A stretch of DNA of 64,000 nucleotides from contig NC_080670.1 of the NCBI RefSeq assembly GCF_030247195.1, positions 208,928,546-208,992,545 of the forward strand. Direction: 5' to 3'. Source of the DNA: Topomyia yanbarensis (taxonomy: Eukaryota; Arthropoda; Insecta; Diptera; Culicidae). Of the stretch, positions 46,591-57,989 are shown piece by piece. The position numbers and the translations under genes are program-made. The first letter of the stretch is position 1. Every line of letters begins with the position of its first letter. Under the pieces are notes generated by a model that was not told the DNA's origin, did not search any database, and saw nothing but the letters and a program-made list of their open reading frames with translations.

Positions 46591-46796
46591 AATATCCGAA
46601 TATTTTAAAGTTCTGCTTTCGGCTTACAAGTTGAGCACCTGCTTTCGAATGAAAGCTTAGTCTAAAATTTACAAAAATTGAGTAATATCGATTGGCTTTT
46701 AGACTAAATTCAGGCTTTCATAGTCTAGCTTTTACAAGCACAAAAATGTCAACCAATATACTTGTCACTGTACTCCTACTGCACTGTGAACCTTCG

Positions 46797-46982
46797 ATTT
46801 CACAGTTTTTTTATTACGATTATAGAGGTTTTAACCTTAAGGTCATTCGCCTCTTCGGGTTAGAAAAATCTCTTATGAAAAATTTCTTACCCTATGTGCG
46901 GGGTCGGGACTCGAACCCAGGTGCGCTGCGTACAAGGCAATCGATTTACCAATACGCTACGCCCACCCCCAATTTCACAGTT
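46797..46982 (-). mobile_element. tRNA-derived SINE with 11-bp target-site duplications
   Basis: Read on the minus strand, the head is tRNA-like: gggggtgggcgtagcgtatt, then an A-box-like tagcgtattggtaa and a perfect B box ggttcgagtcc. A body with gaagaggcgaatgacctta follows and an A-rich tail aataaaaaaa. It is flanked by ATTTCACAGTT at 46797-46807 and 46972-46982. The paralogous array B holds one ATTTCACAGTT at 50040-50050 and no insert, which proves the insertion. Confidence 0.9.
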
Positions 46983-47029
46983 CTTTACAAACAAAATGTC
47001 GTAAAAATTTGATTTATGTGCATCTGACG

Positions 47030-47500
47030 CCAAACTGTTTGAACGATCCATGGCAAAACAAGTGTTCAAGGAAAGCCGAAGCTCGCGTGCAACTATTTTT
47101 AATGTGCTTGATGTGATTACCGTGATGGCAAAAAGTCAGAAAAGTGCCACAGAAAAAAGAAAAAATGTGCTGCCAGGTGTCAAAAACAGAGTTGGACAAA
47201 CTACACGCAAATTGGCACGACAATTTGGTATTTCAAGCTCAACTGTCCACTGCATTTTTGAAGAAAAATAACAACGAAATTTATCATAAACGTAAGCGAA
47301 CATGAAAAGATACAACGAACTAACTCGAAAAAAATACAAATTTGCTACCGTACACTTCACAGTAAACACTTCGCGAATGAAAATTGTATCATTTTAGATG
47401 AGGAATAGTATTTTCCATATTTTCGCGTCATAAATTAAGTGCAAACGATGGCTATTACACTGACAACATTGAACAAAGCTGTGTAGTATCCGGCGGACTG
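47030..47500 (+). pseudogene. Tc1/mariner transposase N-terminal relic (copy A)
   Basis: The frame at 47050-47271 encodes an N-terminal helix-turn-helix region with SRATIFNVLDVI and TTRKLARQFGISSSTVH, the two-HTH arrangement of IS630/Tc1/mariner transposases. After a stop, ENCIILDEE then YF (near 47380) corresponds to the block with the first catalytic Asp. The rest is lost. It lies at the end of repeat array A. Confidence 0.7.
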
Positions 47501-48395
47501 AAATCTCTCGAAGTAGTTTCTGTTCCCATGTCGTAAAATCAACTAACAACAGATGTGGCTGTGGTCCATTAGGAGGTTGATAACAGTCAGTTATCTTTCT
47601 CCTCCCTCACAACCTGCAGAGAAGAGGTGTTAGATATAACTCTCTGCTCTGACTGTATTACGTAAGAGTTGGCAAACTAGCTCGAATCCAATGATCTCGA
47701 ATCGTCGTCATCTGATCATCGTCTTTGCTGATTTGAACGCCTAGATGTAGCAACCTCTTGCGGTTCTACTGTGTGACAACAATTCAGCTTTGAATAGGTG
47801 GTAGAAAAAATTGGATTTAATTGCTAGATTGTAAACTCCCACTCGTATTGAGGAAACCGTTGAATCGTGTAGATCCTTTTCAAATTTTCGGAGCATCTAA
47901 AATTGAGTCATATCAGGTTCGAATACTAGTAGTTGCGAGAAACGTGCCCCTTCCAATACCTTAAAATGGGATTTTTTTTTATTAAAATCAATGAAAAGAA
48001 GCACAACCGCAGAGGTGCTTTTTTCAACAATGCTTCGGCTCATTGTATAGGTGCTTCGAGTCTCAATACTTATCGAGCGCAAGCAAGGTTGGAGAAAGGT
48101 CACTTTTCGATTGCGCTGAAGGATGATCTGTTAAAAGATCTTCACAGGTGTCGCCTTTCAATCCCTCCTAACTAATTCCTCCCCAGTTTCATTGAGTTTG
48201 ACTAGGTATGGTATTGTTTGGTTCTCTTCAGACAACGAACAAAGCTGTACCGGGTTGAAATAGAAATTGGATGAGATAAGTGAGAAGGCAGGGGACTTAC
48301 ATTTTATTGTCGAACCATATAGCCTTCACTAGAATAAGGTATTCCTTAACACACCGTGGAATCCCAAGAAATATTTGAATAGTACTGATGTTTTG
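47500..48395. other. Sequence between the two composite arrays, nothing assigned
   Basis: Unique-looking, moderately AT-rich. Short open frames on both strands at 47.9-48.2 kb without domains. Confidence 0.35.
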
Positions 48396-48399
48396 ATGA

Positions 48400-49950
48400 A
48401 GGTCACCGATTAACCTGAAAATTTTCCTTTTCGGGATATAGAAAGAACCTGGAACCTAACTCAGCAGAACTAAACTGTTTAAATTTGAATAACCGGACAC
48501 ACATCAGTTTTGCAAATTTGAACAATACAGCCATCAAGTAGAGTTCCTGGTTTCGATTAGACATTTTGTTGCGCATCTTAATTTATTTTTTTATCCTTAA
48601 TAGAGAATAGATTTAATTTTTCGGAATGTATCGCCAGGTCTCTGTCATTCTAGAATGGGTCATTGGAAAGTTGATGGAGCTAACACCTACTACGTTCCGA
48701 GACTAAGTTGTTTACATAGGACGACTAGATCACACGCAAAATAAATCTATTTCATGTAGAATCATTTTCATTTTTCGAATGCATCGCTAGGTTTCTGTTA
48801 TTTTATTATTTATTATTCTTATAGTTAGAACTAACACCTACCACGTTCCTACACTGAGCTTTTTGCATGGGATGATCACACTCAGAAAACTTTTTTGTAT
48901 AATACAGCGGGACTTGAATACTTAGAAAAATCTTTTTCAGGTCCGAATATTTTAAATATTTTAAATCAACAAGTAGAGTATCTGGCTTCGGTTAGATAAT
49001 TTGTTGCATATAAGAAAAGGAAAAAAATGTCTAAAATTCGCCAGGAAAATTGATTCGAGAATAGATTTAAACTACTTCTTCTAGACGGTAAAATCCATAG
49101 AATAATCCATTCCTATTTGTCTGATTCGGATGCTTACCGGGTGATTCGTTAAAAAACTGTTTCCAGGATGCTTTTTTATTGCAGGGAAAAATCTTTCATC
49201 AAATTTCTAAGTCATTCTGAAGTGGGTAATAAGCGAGTGATAAGAGAGTTGGTAAAGCTAACACCTACTACTCATTTGTGTGCATGGGATGACCATACAC
49301 AATGCAAGAAAGGTTCTTTATAATACTACTGCCGAACGATGCAATTTTGACATATATTCGAATATTTTAATTCTGTACCTTTAGGTTTCAGTTAAAAACT
49401 TGTAAAACTGATTCTGAAACTCGTAAAAAAATGAGTGGATTTGAAATCCGTTCTCCAGTCGTTAAACCTCGTAGTCAATTCTATTCGATGGGATACACTT
49501 TTTACCCCGACTGAATATTTCAAGGAGCAACGAATTGCTAAGCTGTAGTGCAAGGACATGTTCATTTTCCTCGTTGAAAGCGACTAACGATACATTCTGA
49601 TCCGGAGCGGGTGGTTCGATAAATAAGATAAATGTTTTCTTAAGGTTTTATTATTTCATAAGAAAACTGACTTATTTCAGAATGTATGGCTAGGTCACTG
49701 TCATTCTGAAATGGGTCATTGGATAATCAGTAAAGCTAACACCTACTAGGTCTCGAGATTAAGTTGCATGCCTAAAATAATATGTAGATTTTTTTTTATA
49801 ATGCTGCTGCCAGATAGTTGAACTTGTTCATAATACGGATATTTTAACTGTGCACAGCCAACAAGCAGAGTACCTTGTTTCGGTTCAACGCTTGTGGAAG
49901 TTAGTCTAAAACTCCCAAAAAATGAGTAACATCTGCTTGGAAAGTTTTAG
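48400..49950. repeat. Array B of the ~480-bp degenerate repeat (four copies)
   Basis: The core agctaacacctactacg recurs at 48678, 48830 (aactaacacctaccacg), 49257 and 49735. The first copy begins with ggtcaccgattaacctgaaa, exactly as array A does at 44571. Spacing is irregular from deletions. It leads into the second Tc1/mariner relic through sequence paralogous to 46.6-47.0 kb. Confidence 0.8.
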
Positions 49951-50094
49951 ACTAAATTCTGCTGCTTCAACAAACACAAAAATGTTAACTAATGCACTTG
50001 TCACACATAACCGTACTCCTACTGCACTGCGAACCTCAAATTTCACAGTTTACAAACAAAACGTTGTACTAGCTGGTTTTACATAAATCTGTCA

Positions 50095-50930
50095 CCAACC
50101 CCCTTTGGACGACTCAGTACAAAAGAAAATCATCACATGTTTATAGCCAATCTCGCGTCTCGATTATTTTCGATATTGAAAAGGATTTTTGTGATGGTAA
50201 AAAGCAAAGAAATAAAAAGAAATGCGGTCGCCCCCAAATATCATGTACCAGGACAATGAAAAACGTACTGTCAAGCGCCAAGATTGAATAACCAATGCGC
50301 ACGAAAATTTGGAATTTCAAGTTCAACTGTCCACTGTATTTCGGCGATAAACAAACGTTATTTGTCATAAACGTAAGCGAGTACCAAAATGAACAGCGAA
50401 ATAATTGAAAAAAAATCATTAATTTGTTACCGTACACTTCACCGTAAACACTTTGCGATTGGAAAATTCATCATTTTAAGTGGAAACGATGGCTATTACA
50501 CTACCAACATTTAAGCAACACAAGTCGATGTAAAATAGGGTCAGCAAATCGAAATTCGAGCCAAAGGTGTTGATACATTTCTGAGAAGGGTGTTTCAGTG
50601 GCTCTGATCCAACGGTACAAAGCTAAAGTGGTCGATACATTTATTTATACCTTCCAAAATTGAAGCAATTCATCAGAAAAATATCGGGCTCGTTAAGAAA
50701 TCATGTTTTGGCCGGATAATTCAAGCTGCCATTACGCGAAAAAAGGACTGATTGACTGAATACACAAAAGATACCATTTGTGCCGAAAAAGGACAATCCT
50801 CCAAACGTGCACGTCATATCGAAAATTTTTGGACTGCCATCAAACGTATGGTTTGTACGACAATTGATTTCTCGAATGAAAAAATTTAAATATTCGTTCA
50901 AAAATATTCTGCATAAAAAACAACAAATCT
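50095..50930 (+). pseudogene. Tc1/mariner transposase relic (copy B) with C-terminal part
   Basis: 50095-50480 is paralogous to copy A (the HTH part, with aatttggaatttcaagttca and caactgtccactgtatttcg). A deletion removes the first-Asp block. Downstream, FWPDNSSCHYAKK (near 50706) corresponds to the second catalytic Asp region, and NPPNV..ENFW-like pieces at about 50795-50840 to the third, near the C-terminus. Many frame breaks; inactive. Confidence 0.7.
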
Positions 50931-50934
50931 CATC

Positions 50935-52260
50935 TTACCTCTTATTGACCTATACTCATCAGCGACCCAGAGCCAGACTGTGCTTGACTAGCCGAGACAT
51001 CACTCGATACCAGCCAGTTGCTTTAGGCGTTCACATATATTGTTTGAACTGTTTGGATTTAGTGTCTAACTGGCACCAATTTGGTATTAGTTTAGATATA
51101 GTCTAACTGGCAGCAAGTTGGTGTCAGTTACTGACGAGTGGAACACGAAACATTCAAATTCATTTGATTCCTGCTTCCAGTGAATTTTTACGCCAGATCG
51201 CGGAAGGAGGCTGGATGCGGTTGACAAACATTATAGCATTTCTTGTGTAGAAAAGTCCAAGGAATCGATTGCAGATTCATTGAATGACCACACGGAACGT
51301 GCGATCCCGTTTTACCGCCATTCTCCCCACATCTCGAGTTTTTTTTTATCAAACCTACCTATACATGGTACAAAATCGCCAAATTGGAAGGCTAACCGTA
51401 AGGAAGCGGATAGCTCTTACGAATAATTACCGAGGATCCAAAGACACTTGCCGTTCTCGCTGTGGAGAATAAGGCCAATGGGTAAAAGCCTGTACTGCTT
51501 ATCGCCAAGCAAAACGAATCGAGGCGAGGGATGAGCATAGCGTCGATTACCTTGTACGCATTTCACCTGGGTTTGATTCCTAAAAATTCCCGAAAATGAA
51601 ATTCTAAATCCTAAAAATTCTTGATAAACGCATCTGCGCCGCCCTGAACTATAGGGTCATTCGGGCTAGTGAAACTGGATCCGAGTAGTGATAAGCCACT
51701 ACTTAAAAAAAGCTGCCAGAAAATTTCATTTATTCTCAAAGAAAAATATGTAATTTCCCATTGTTCTACGCATAATTGTTGCATGGCTAGTGGCACTATC
51801 CTATCGACACTAAGCATCGTTCCCGCTAGGGACTCAAACATGTGAGACCAGCGACACACCCATTTTGCTAATTGGCATTCGGCTCATATGATCTACTCGG
51901 GTAAACGACCAAGTGGCCCTTCTTGCAAAACACTGTTTGTTCAACCGATATCCGACCAAATGATGCTTGGGACGCTTCGCGCTCGACCTATGACTTCTGA
52001 AAGCCTTTCCTCAAATTGGGCCTTGGCATTCACAAAGTATCAGTGTATACTACAGGATCAAAAACCTTTAAGTTATGGCACAGAGTGGGATAGGATTCCA
52101 CTATGGACACACAAAACCGCTAGCGCTCTGGGTACGTATCCTGGAGATTTGACGATTTCGAAGTAGCTTAACGAAATTGAGCATTATATTGACAACTTAG
52201 ATTTTGATCTAGAACAGTTCAACCTTTTTAAAGAGGGGGAACAGTAAGGAATACAGTTTT
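50935..52260. other. Repeat-rich intronic DNA with weak retroelement traces
   Basis: A short degenerate zinc-knuckle-like motif (CRSRCGE.GQWVKAC) is readable on + near 51452-51496, as in ORF1 or gag proteins, with one Cys/His position altered. A tRNA-like B-box remnant (minus, near 51820) suggests another SINE relic. No gene. Confidence 0.3.
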
Positions 52261-52274
52261 GTAGGCTCACCTTC

Positions 52275-52500
52275 TGCTTGGGGATTTGAAGACAGCGTAC
52301 GATTCAGTGAAACGAAACGAACGGTGACAGATAAAGAATGAGCATGGCTTTTCGAACAGGAAAACTGAAGTAAGCTTATTCGTATTATGCTGGATAACGT
52401 CAGAATAGCCGGTGAAACATTCGACTCGTTTGTGACATTCATTGAAACAGGGCGACGCACTCTTTGTAATGGGATATTTAACATGAGCGTTTTCGCTAAA
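52275..52500 (+). mobile_element. LINE reverse-transcriptase fragment
   Basis: DLKTAYDSVKR at about 52287-52320, and after frame breaks IRIMLDNVRIAGETFDSFVT then a degenerate GDAL at about 52378-52465. This is the order of RT catalytic block A and the following thumb-proximal blocks of a mosquito LINE. The remainder is lost. Confidence 0.55.
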
Positions 52501-52794
52501 ATAAGTAGTTGGACTGGTAGCATATAGCTCCCAAAACGGGAACTAGTCGTTTTCTACGATTTCCCTACTCAGTCAGCGAAAATGTTAAACTACAAAAAAT
52601 AATGTGCGAAATGTCCGCCATCTTAGTTTCTGCATTATCTACCTACACGCCGTAGTAATTTATCCCTGTCAATCCAATCCGACTGAAATAGACAATTATG
52701 ACAATTATGTCGGGTGGGCGAAATATGATTCGAATTCAAAATCCGACGATTTTCAAGTTTCAAATGCAAATGCGATTCCAGTTGAACGTCATCC

Positions 52795-52925
52795 TATGGA
52801 TGGACGACGTACTGAAGGCGGATTACCGGCTGATTGAAGGTGGATAGAAAACGGATTGCCGGTGGGTTGAAAGCGGATAGACTAGAAGCGCATCACCGCT
52901 GGATTGAAAGCGGAATGAAAACAAA
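52795..52925. repeat. Small minisatellite, gcggattaccggctgattgaa type
   Basis: Four imperfect units of about 30-36 bp, each with ggat, (a)ccgg and gattgaaagcgga motifs. No other feature. Confidence 0.6.
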
Positions 52926-54480
52926 TTGCTGATTATTCCCTACTAGATTCGACTCGACTGGCCACCAAAATCGCCGACCATTGTGAGGAGACAGAGCCCC
53001 CCCCCCATGAAAAAACCTGCCTCTATCTATCGATATGTTGTCGAACAATAATAACTTTTTCACATGAGAAAGGCCAAAATCAGCGATAATAATGTAAGAC
53101 AATATAAAACAGTCGTTCTTATCTTATAGACCATTGAAGTTGAAAATTACTAAACAAACCACGGGAAGGAAACATGGTTAATGGTAATAGAATGGTAAAT
53201 GTCTGACCAAAATTATCCCAAGTAAAAGCATGTCCTAATTTCATCATATCTATTTTAGGGTCATAGATAGGCGAATGTGAAATGATAATATGTTGAATAG
53301 TACTGACGAAAATTGGGGCAAAAATTTTCCAACGTTTTATAGACAAATTGCAGCCTTTTTCACGCAAGAAAATCGCAATTAGATAGGGAAGCAAAAAATA
53401 TCAAATTAAAACATTCACTACCGAAAAAAAAGTAAGTCACCCCACGGAAAACGATGCCGGAGAAACGGAAAATGTCTTGAAATACGGAGCAGGGGGTGAG
53501 AAAATAAATTGGAAATTTTCCAGTGCGAAAAAATTAAAGAACCTTTTCGTGTAGAAAGAATGAAAGCGAGAAAAAAAACCGAAAAGAACGGTGAGGGGTG
53601 AATTCCGATTTTTTGTGTGTTGGTATGTTTTCGCTTGTGTTGGTGTTGTAGGCTAGTATGCATATTATATAAATTATCACCAGCAGTTGCTGGAATATAT
53701 TATGAGTCGAAACCGTGCAGAGGGGTGTCTTCGATCGGCGAGGCCGAAATTAGTTGGAAAGCTTGAAGATTCATCATAATTTAAATGCTTACATTTTTTA
53801 CTATTTCCCTTATTTCTTAGACATACTTTTATCCAATATTTCTTTGAAAACGGATCAGTGTGCAAACGTGTTTAGATTGTTTCTTTTTATTAGTGATGGC
53901 AGTAATAAAAATTCTATTCTCACAATTTCTCATAATATGTGTCGAATGTAATGCTGATGACATTACGGGTACGAAAATACCAAAAGATCTGATGACTGAT
54001 CAGTTAGAACTTTTTTTTATAAACGATTTGTTTCTAAAAGTGCTAGCAATGGAAATTTTAAAAACAAACCGTTAGCATAGAAATACAAAATAAAATGAAT
54101 AAAGAAAAATGTAAATATCTGTCGATGTTTGCCTTTTTTGTTATGTTTACCTGACTAACTAGTAGTTGGAGTGTTCAATGTGCGGGGGAAATACGCATTG
54201 TTTTGTCTGAGTGAAATGTTTAAATTACATTTGAATTTGTTTATTGGACGTAAAATCAATTATTTACGGTAAATAACTACAGATGCTCGGATTTAATTTT
54301 CTTCGAACCTGGAAAATTTAAACTTAGGATAATTTGAATTGGGTCACTAAATGAAGGATAAATGTCTTCTTTGAATGTATAGAACTCAACTTCCTATATG
54401 TAACAATATTTATGTCCAACGCTTGAAACTTAAGAACGATGTTTAATTGATCTTCTAAGAAAACGTGTAAAAGTCCTTGA
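52926..54480. other. AT-rich region, nothing assigned
   Basis: Only short unspecific open frames. No repeat or RNA gene identified. Confidence 0.35.
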
Positions 54481-54484
54481 TTGA

Positions 54485-54590
54485 CACAATCGACCTGGGA
54501 TCGATTCTAAATTCCGCACATAGGGATGGAGATTTTTCTGAAGAGAAATTTCGATCCCGATAAAAAGGCGAATGAAGCTAAAAAATTTTT
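54485..54590 (+). mobile_element. Diverged fragment of the same SINE family
   Basis: acctgggatcgattctaaat, cgcacatagggatggaga and aaaaaggcgaatgaagct follow the order of the SINE at 46.8-46.97 kb in reverse orientation. The promoter boxes are degraded. An old copy. Confidence 0.55.
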
Positions 54591-55110
54591 CTTATCATTT
54601 TACGCGCAAAAGATGAAAAATAGCATCTTATCACTTGCGTCGGAAAATGGACCAGTGACCCAATTCATCTTGAATCCATAAATTTAAAATTAGAAATACC
54701 TCACCTAAACTCGAACCACTAAACTCGTAATCCTCGGAAAATAAAATTTTTCAAAGATAGACCATGTTTTATAATAAATTGGTTTTTAACTTTTTCTGCA
54801 TATGTATTTTAATTTTCAGGTCTTCAGATATTCATTTTATATTTAGTTGCACTTTATTCATTTTGAAGGTTCCTTTCATTAAAAAAAATTCAAAAATTAA
54901 TTTTCGAGCGATTTTTTTCTTTTCATTGTCTTGATTATTGTACCAGTTAGTTTTCATTTCAAAACTAAAATAGAAAAATGGCAAACATAATTAAGAAAAA
55001 AATATATAATAGTTATATAAACTTAAGTAAGAAATTGCCTGAAGGAAAATCATACATTTTGTTTGGACATCAGCAGCAAAAAGCCAGCTGAATCAGGCAG
55101 CTATCAATCT

Positions 55111-55165
55111 ACCAGCTCGAAATAACTTCTACTGTTCATCGAACCAACAACATATCGGCCCGTTT
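55111..55165 (+). repeat. 55-bp direct repeat, left copy
   Basis: accagctcgaaataacttct through catatcggcccgttt matches 59490-59544 at 53 of 55 positions. Similarity fades on both sides. The two copies bracket a 4.3-kb block holding the MITE cluster. Confidence 0.7.
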
Positions 55166-55422
55166 CCGAGTGAGCAATACAATACATACATCATTTGTTA
55201 AATTTTCCTGTGGTCAGTTAAACTGTATACAATGAGTTCTATTACGACGACTTATCAGCCCCATTTTACAGTTCAACTATTGTACGAATTGGATCATTTC
55301 CACCAAAAATTTTGTACAGTAGCATAGTAAATTGAAATAAAATAAAATAGAATAAAGAATAATGACACGAAATGAAATAAGAGAAAATAAATATCATAAA
55401 GTAAAGTTAAATTAAAAATGAA

Positions 55423-55943
55423 TTAACCCATTCATGCCCATATTGTTTATGGACAACAACGTTTTTAAACAGCTATAACTTTTGATTAAGGCAAGATTTG
55501 CTCACAAAAACAAGTAAGGCTAATAAAAATGACTATTGCCTTTCATTTGAGTACTATCAGTTGCAAGGATCAGCTCTAGAACTGAAGTTATTGCAATTAA
55601 TCTGATTGGATTCCAATGGAGCAGTGCTGCCAGGGACAGTTTACGTTGACGACGCAAAATTATTTTTTTCATTTATCTTCGTTATTGTTCAATATTATTG
55701 AAAATTGATAAAATTTATCAATTTATAGTGCCTTTAGCTACGTTTTCCACGTAAGTGGACTGTTGTAAATATTCTTGGAGAATTGTATTGAGCATTGGAA
55801 GGTAAAAATTGAGCAGCCTCCAGCACTGCGAGGGAAGCACCTATCTTCATGAAAAATGGCTTTTCGTATTTCTTGACCCCACCGTTTTCAAGGAAAAATA
55901 GTTTTGAATTCCTACGAAAAAAAGTTGGGCATGAAAGGGTTAA
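55423..55943. mobile_element. piggyBac-type MITE with TTAA target site
   Basis: The termini are TTAA|CCCATTCATGCCCA and, at the right, TGGGCATGAAAGGG|TTAA. The inverted ends agree at 13 of 14 positions, start with CCC and are flanked by TTAA on both sides, the signature of piggyBac insertion. The 513-bp interior has no transposase, so it is non-autonomous. Confidence 0.8.
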
Positions 55944-56210
55944 AATAAACGAGAGTAAAATAAAGTAAAGTAACAAGGAATCAAACATAGTGAATAAAAC
56001 ATTATCGATGTGAAATGGAAATAAATTGAAATAGTGCGAAATAATATTAAATTAAATATCAAAATATAATTAAAAAAAATTAAACTAATAATTAAATTTT
56101 TGGTCTTTTGACTTACGTGCCAATACCTTATTTAGGACTGGTGGTATCCAACGGGGAAAAACGATCGGAAGTGGTGCGTGAAGCTAAGCAATCATGTGAA
56201 AAAAAATCCC

Positions 56211-56283
56211 CCCAGAGGCGAGATTCGAACTCGCAACCTTTGAGACTCCGGCCCAATGCACTAAGCCTTATGCTATCCCTGGG
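56211..56283 (-). ncRNA. tRNA-like sequence, probably a SINE head or tRNA pseudogene
   Basis: On the minus strand 73 bases fold as a full cloverleaf: a 7-bp acceptor stem (CCCAGGG with CTCTGGG, one G-T pair), an A-box-like D arm, a 5-bp anticodon stem with loop CCGGAGT (GGA at the anticodon position) and a 5-bp T stem around TTCGAAT. It ends near a T run. Position 33 is C rather than the near-universal U, and there is no long variable arm as a serine tRNA would have. This points to a SINE or pseudogene, not a working tRNA. Confidence 0.5.
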
Positions 56284-56677
56284 TATGGTGACATCCCAGA
56301 AAGAACATATGATTATCTGCAAAGCGAGAATCACACACAACGGCAGCTGATCACCCCAACACATGTGATCTATTTGATTTTGGCATTGGCTCAAACGTGA
56401 TTCGATTCTAATTTTCGTTCCGATAAAATACAAATGTTTCAACATTTTCATGCAATTTATTTTGTTATACTGGTTCTTCGAAATGAAGTAAAAATATTGA
56501 CACCAATGCATAGGTATGCATAAGGGCATTGTAATTTTTTTTCAATTTTCAAAGTTACCCCCCCCCCCCCCTTTTTATATTGTGACAAATGTCAAAGTAA
56601 CCTCGGATGCCAAATTTTACATGATTTGGACAATTTCAGGCCCACTTCCCTTGAAGCTTTTGAAATTGGTACTATGG

Positions 56678-56979
56678 GACCATCCATAAATGACGTAGCA
56701 TTATATGGGGGAGGGGGGAGTTTTGTATTTTGTGATGATGTGTGACGATAGGGTGGTATGAGGTCTTGTCATGCTACGTAGCTTTTTTAAAGGGGTATAA
56801 CTATCATCGTTTTATTTTTTTTAATTTTTCCGGGGACAAGGGGGGGGGGTAAAGTCACCGTCAAGCTACGCAATTACCATGGGGGGGGGGGTTATTTAGA
56901 AGTTTGTGACGAAATGCTACGATGGGAGAGGGGGGTGTTAAAAATCGCCCAAAAAATGCTACGTCATTTATGGATGATC
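56678..56979. mobile_element. MITE with 23-bp inverted termini
   Basis: The left end gaccatccataaatgacgta (56678 on) and the reverse complement of 56957-56979 match over 23 bases with one mismatch. The interior has G-runs (up to ten Gs at 56881-56890) and further copies of tgctacg. No transposase. Confidence 0.75.
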
Positions 56980-57008
56980 AATGGGAAAAATGGAGGAAAA
57001 GGATATTA

Positions 57009-57370
57009 AATGCTATAACTTTTGAAATAGCACTCAGAAAATTACAATTCATACTTCTTTTTAGAGGAAATAATCTTAGTATGTGAAGAAAGACACTTCC
57101 GTTTTTTTTGAAACGTACGGGAATGTGGCGCACCGGGCCATTTTGTCCCCAAAATCTCCTATCTTTAAAAAAAAATTCTGCTCCGTGCTGCAAATCATAC
57201 ATATTTTGCAGTTTTTCTTATGTGAAAAATAAGGGATTATGGGGACAAAATGATCCAGTACCCCACTTTCTTATATTTCTCGAGAAACGGAAATATCTCC
57301 ATTCAAATACTAAAATTATTTTAGGTATGAATTGTAATTTTCTGAGTGCTGCTTCAAAAGTTATAGCATT
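57009..57370. mobile_element. Hairpin-type MITE with 45-bp inverted ends
   Basis: 57009-57053 (aatgctataacttttgaaat and on) pairs with 57326-57370 at 43 of 45 positions. Pairing resumes inside (cattttgtcccca at about 57140 with tggggacaaaatg at about 57239), so most of the 362 bp can fold back on itself. No coding capacity. Confidence 0.75.
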
Positions 57371-57374
57371 ATAT

Positions 57375-57852
57375 ATGGGTCATTCTACGCGAAGTGATCA
57401 AAAAAAGATGCGGATCTCAGAAACCGCTCGAAATATATTGAGATTATAAGTGTTTTTATGTGAAAATGTCTGAGGAACGCGATGGCACTAGAATTTTCAA
57501 AATTAAAATATGTGTTGAGAGGAAAATAAACTTTTAATATTTAACAGAAAAAATCGTATAGTTGGCAGCACTGCCGTCAAAAATTAATATTTTTTCTAAA
57601 CTCCTTGAACAATTTTCTTCAAAAGCCATCTTGCGGTTTGATTCTAGAGTAATCCGGAGATATGATGAAAAGAAAATCAAGAGTTTAGGGTATTTGCCAA
57701 AACGGGTGCTCCCATGACCCGAGAGGTGGTTCAATTGACACAAAAATTTGGGTTTTTATATATTTATATAGATGAACAATTCCTCCAAATTTGGTTCAAA
57801 TCCGTGAAGGTCGATTATACGTGCCTTGATCACTTCGCGTGGAACGACCCAT
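57375..57852. mobile_element. MITE with 26-bp inverted termini
   Basis: The left end atgggtcattctacgcgaag (57375 on, to 57400) and the reverse complement of 57827-57852 match at 24 of 26. It starts only 4 bp after the preceding hairpin MITE. No transposase in the 478 bp. The flanking TA-rich sequence does not give a clear target duplication. Confidence 0.75.
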
Positions 57853-57866
57853 AATTTTTTCTCCAT

Positions 57867-57985
<119 letters not shown>

Positions 57986-57989
57986 AAAT

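Noticed and set aside
46808..46971. Functional tRNA gene reading of the SINE head
   Set aside because: Target-site duplications, an A-rich tail and a SINE body show it is a retroposed SINE.
44849..49755. let-7-like string: the reverse complement of the repeat core reads acgtagtaggtgttagct
   Set aside because: The let-7 seed is not preserved and no hairpin precursor surrounds the copies; it is a transposon repeat.
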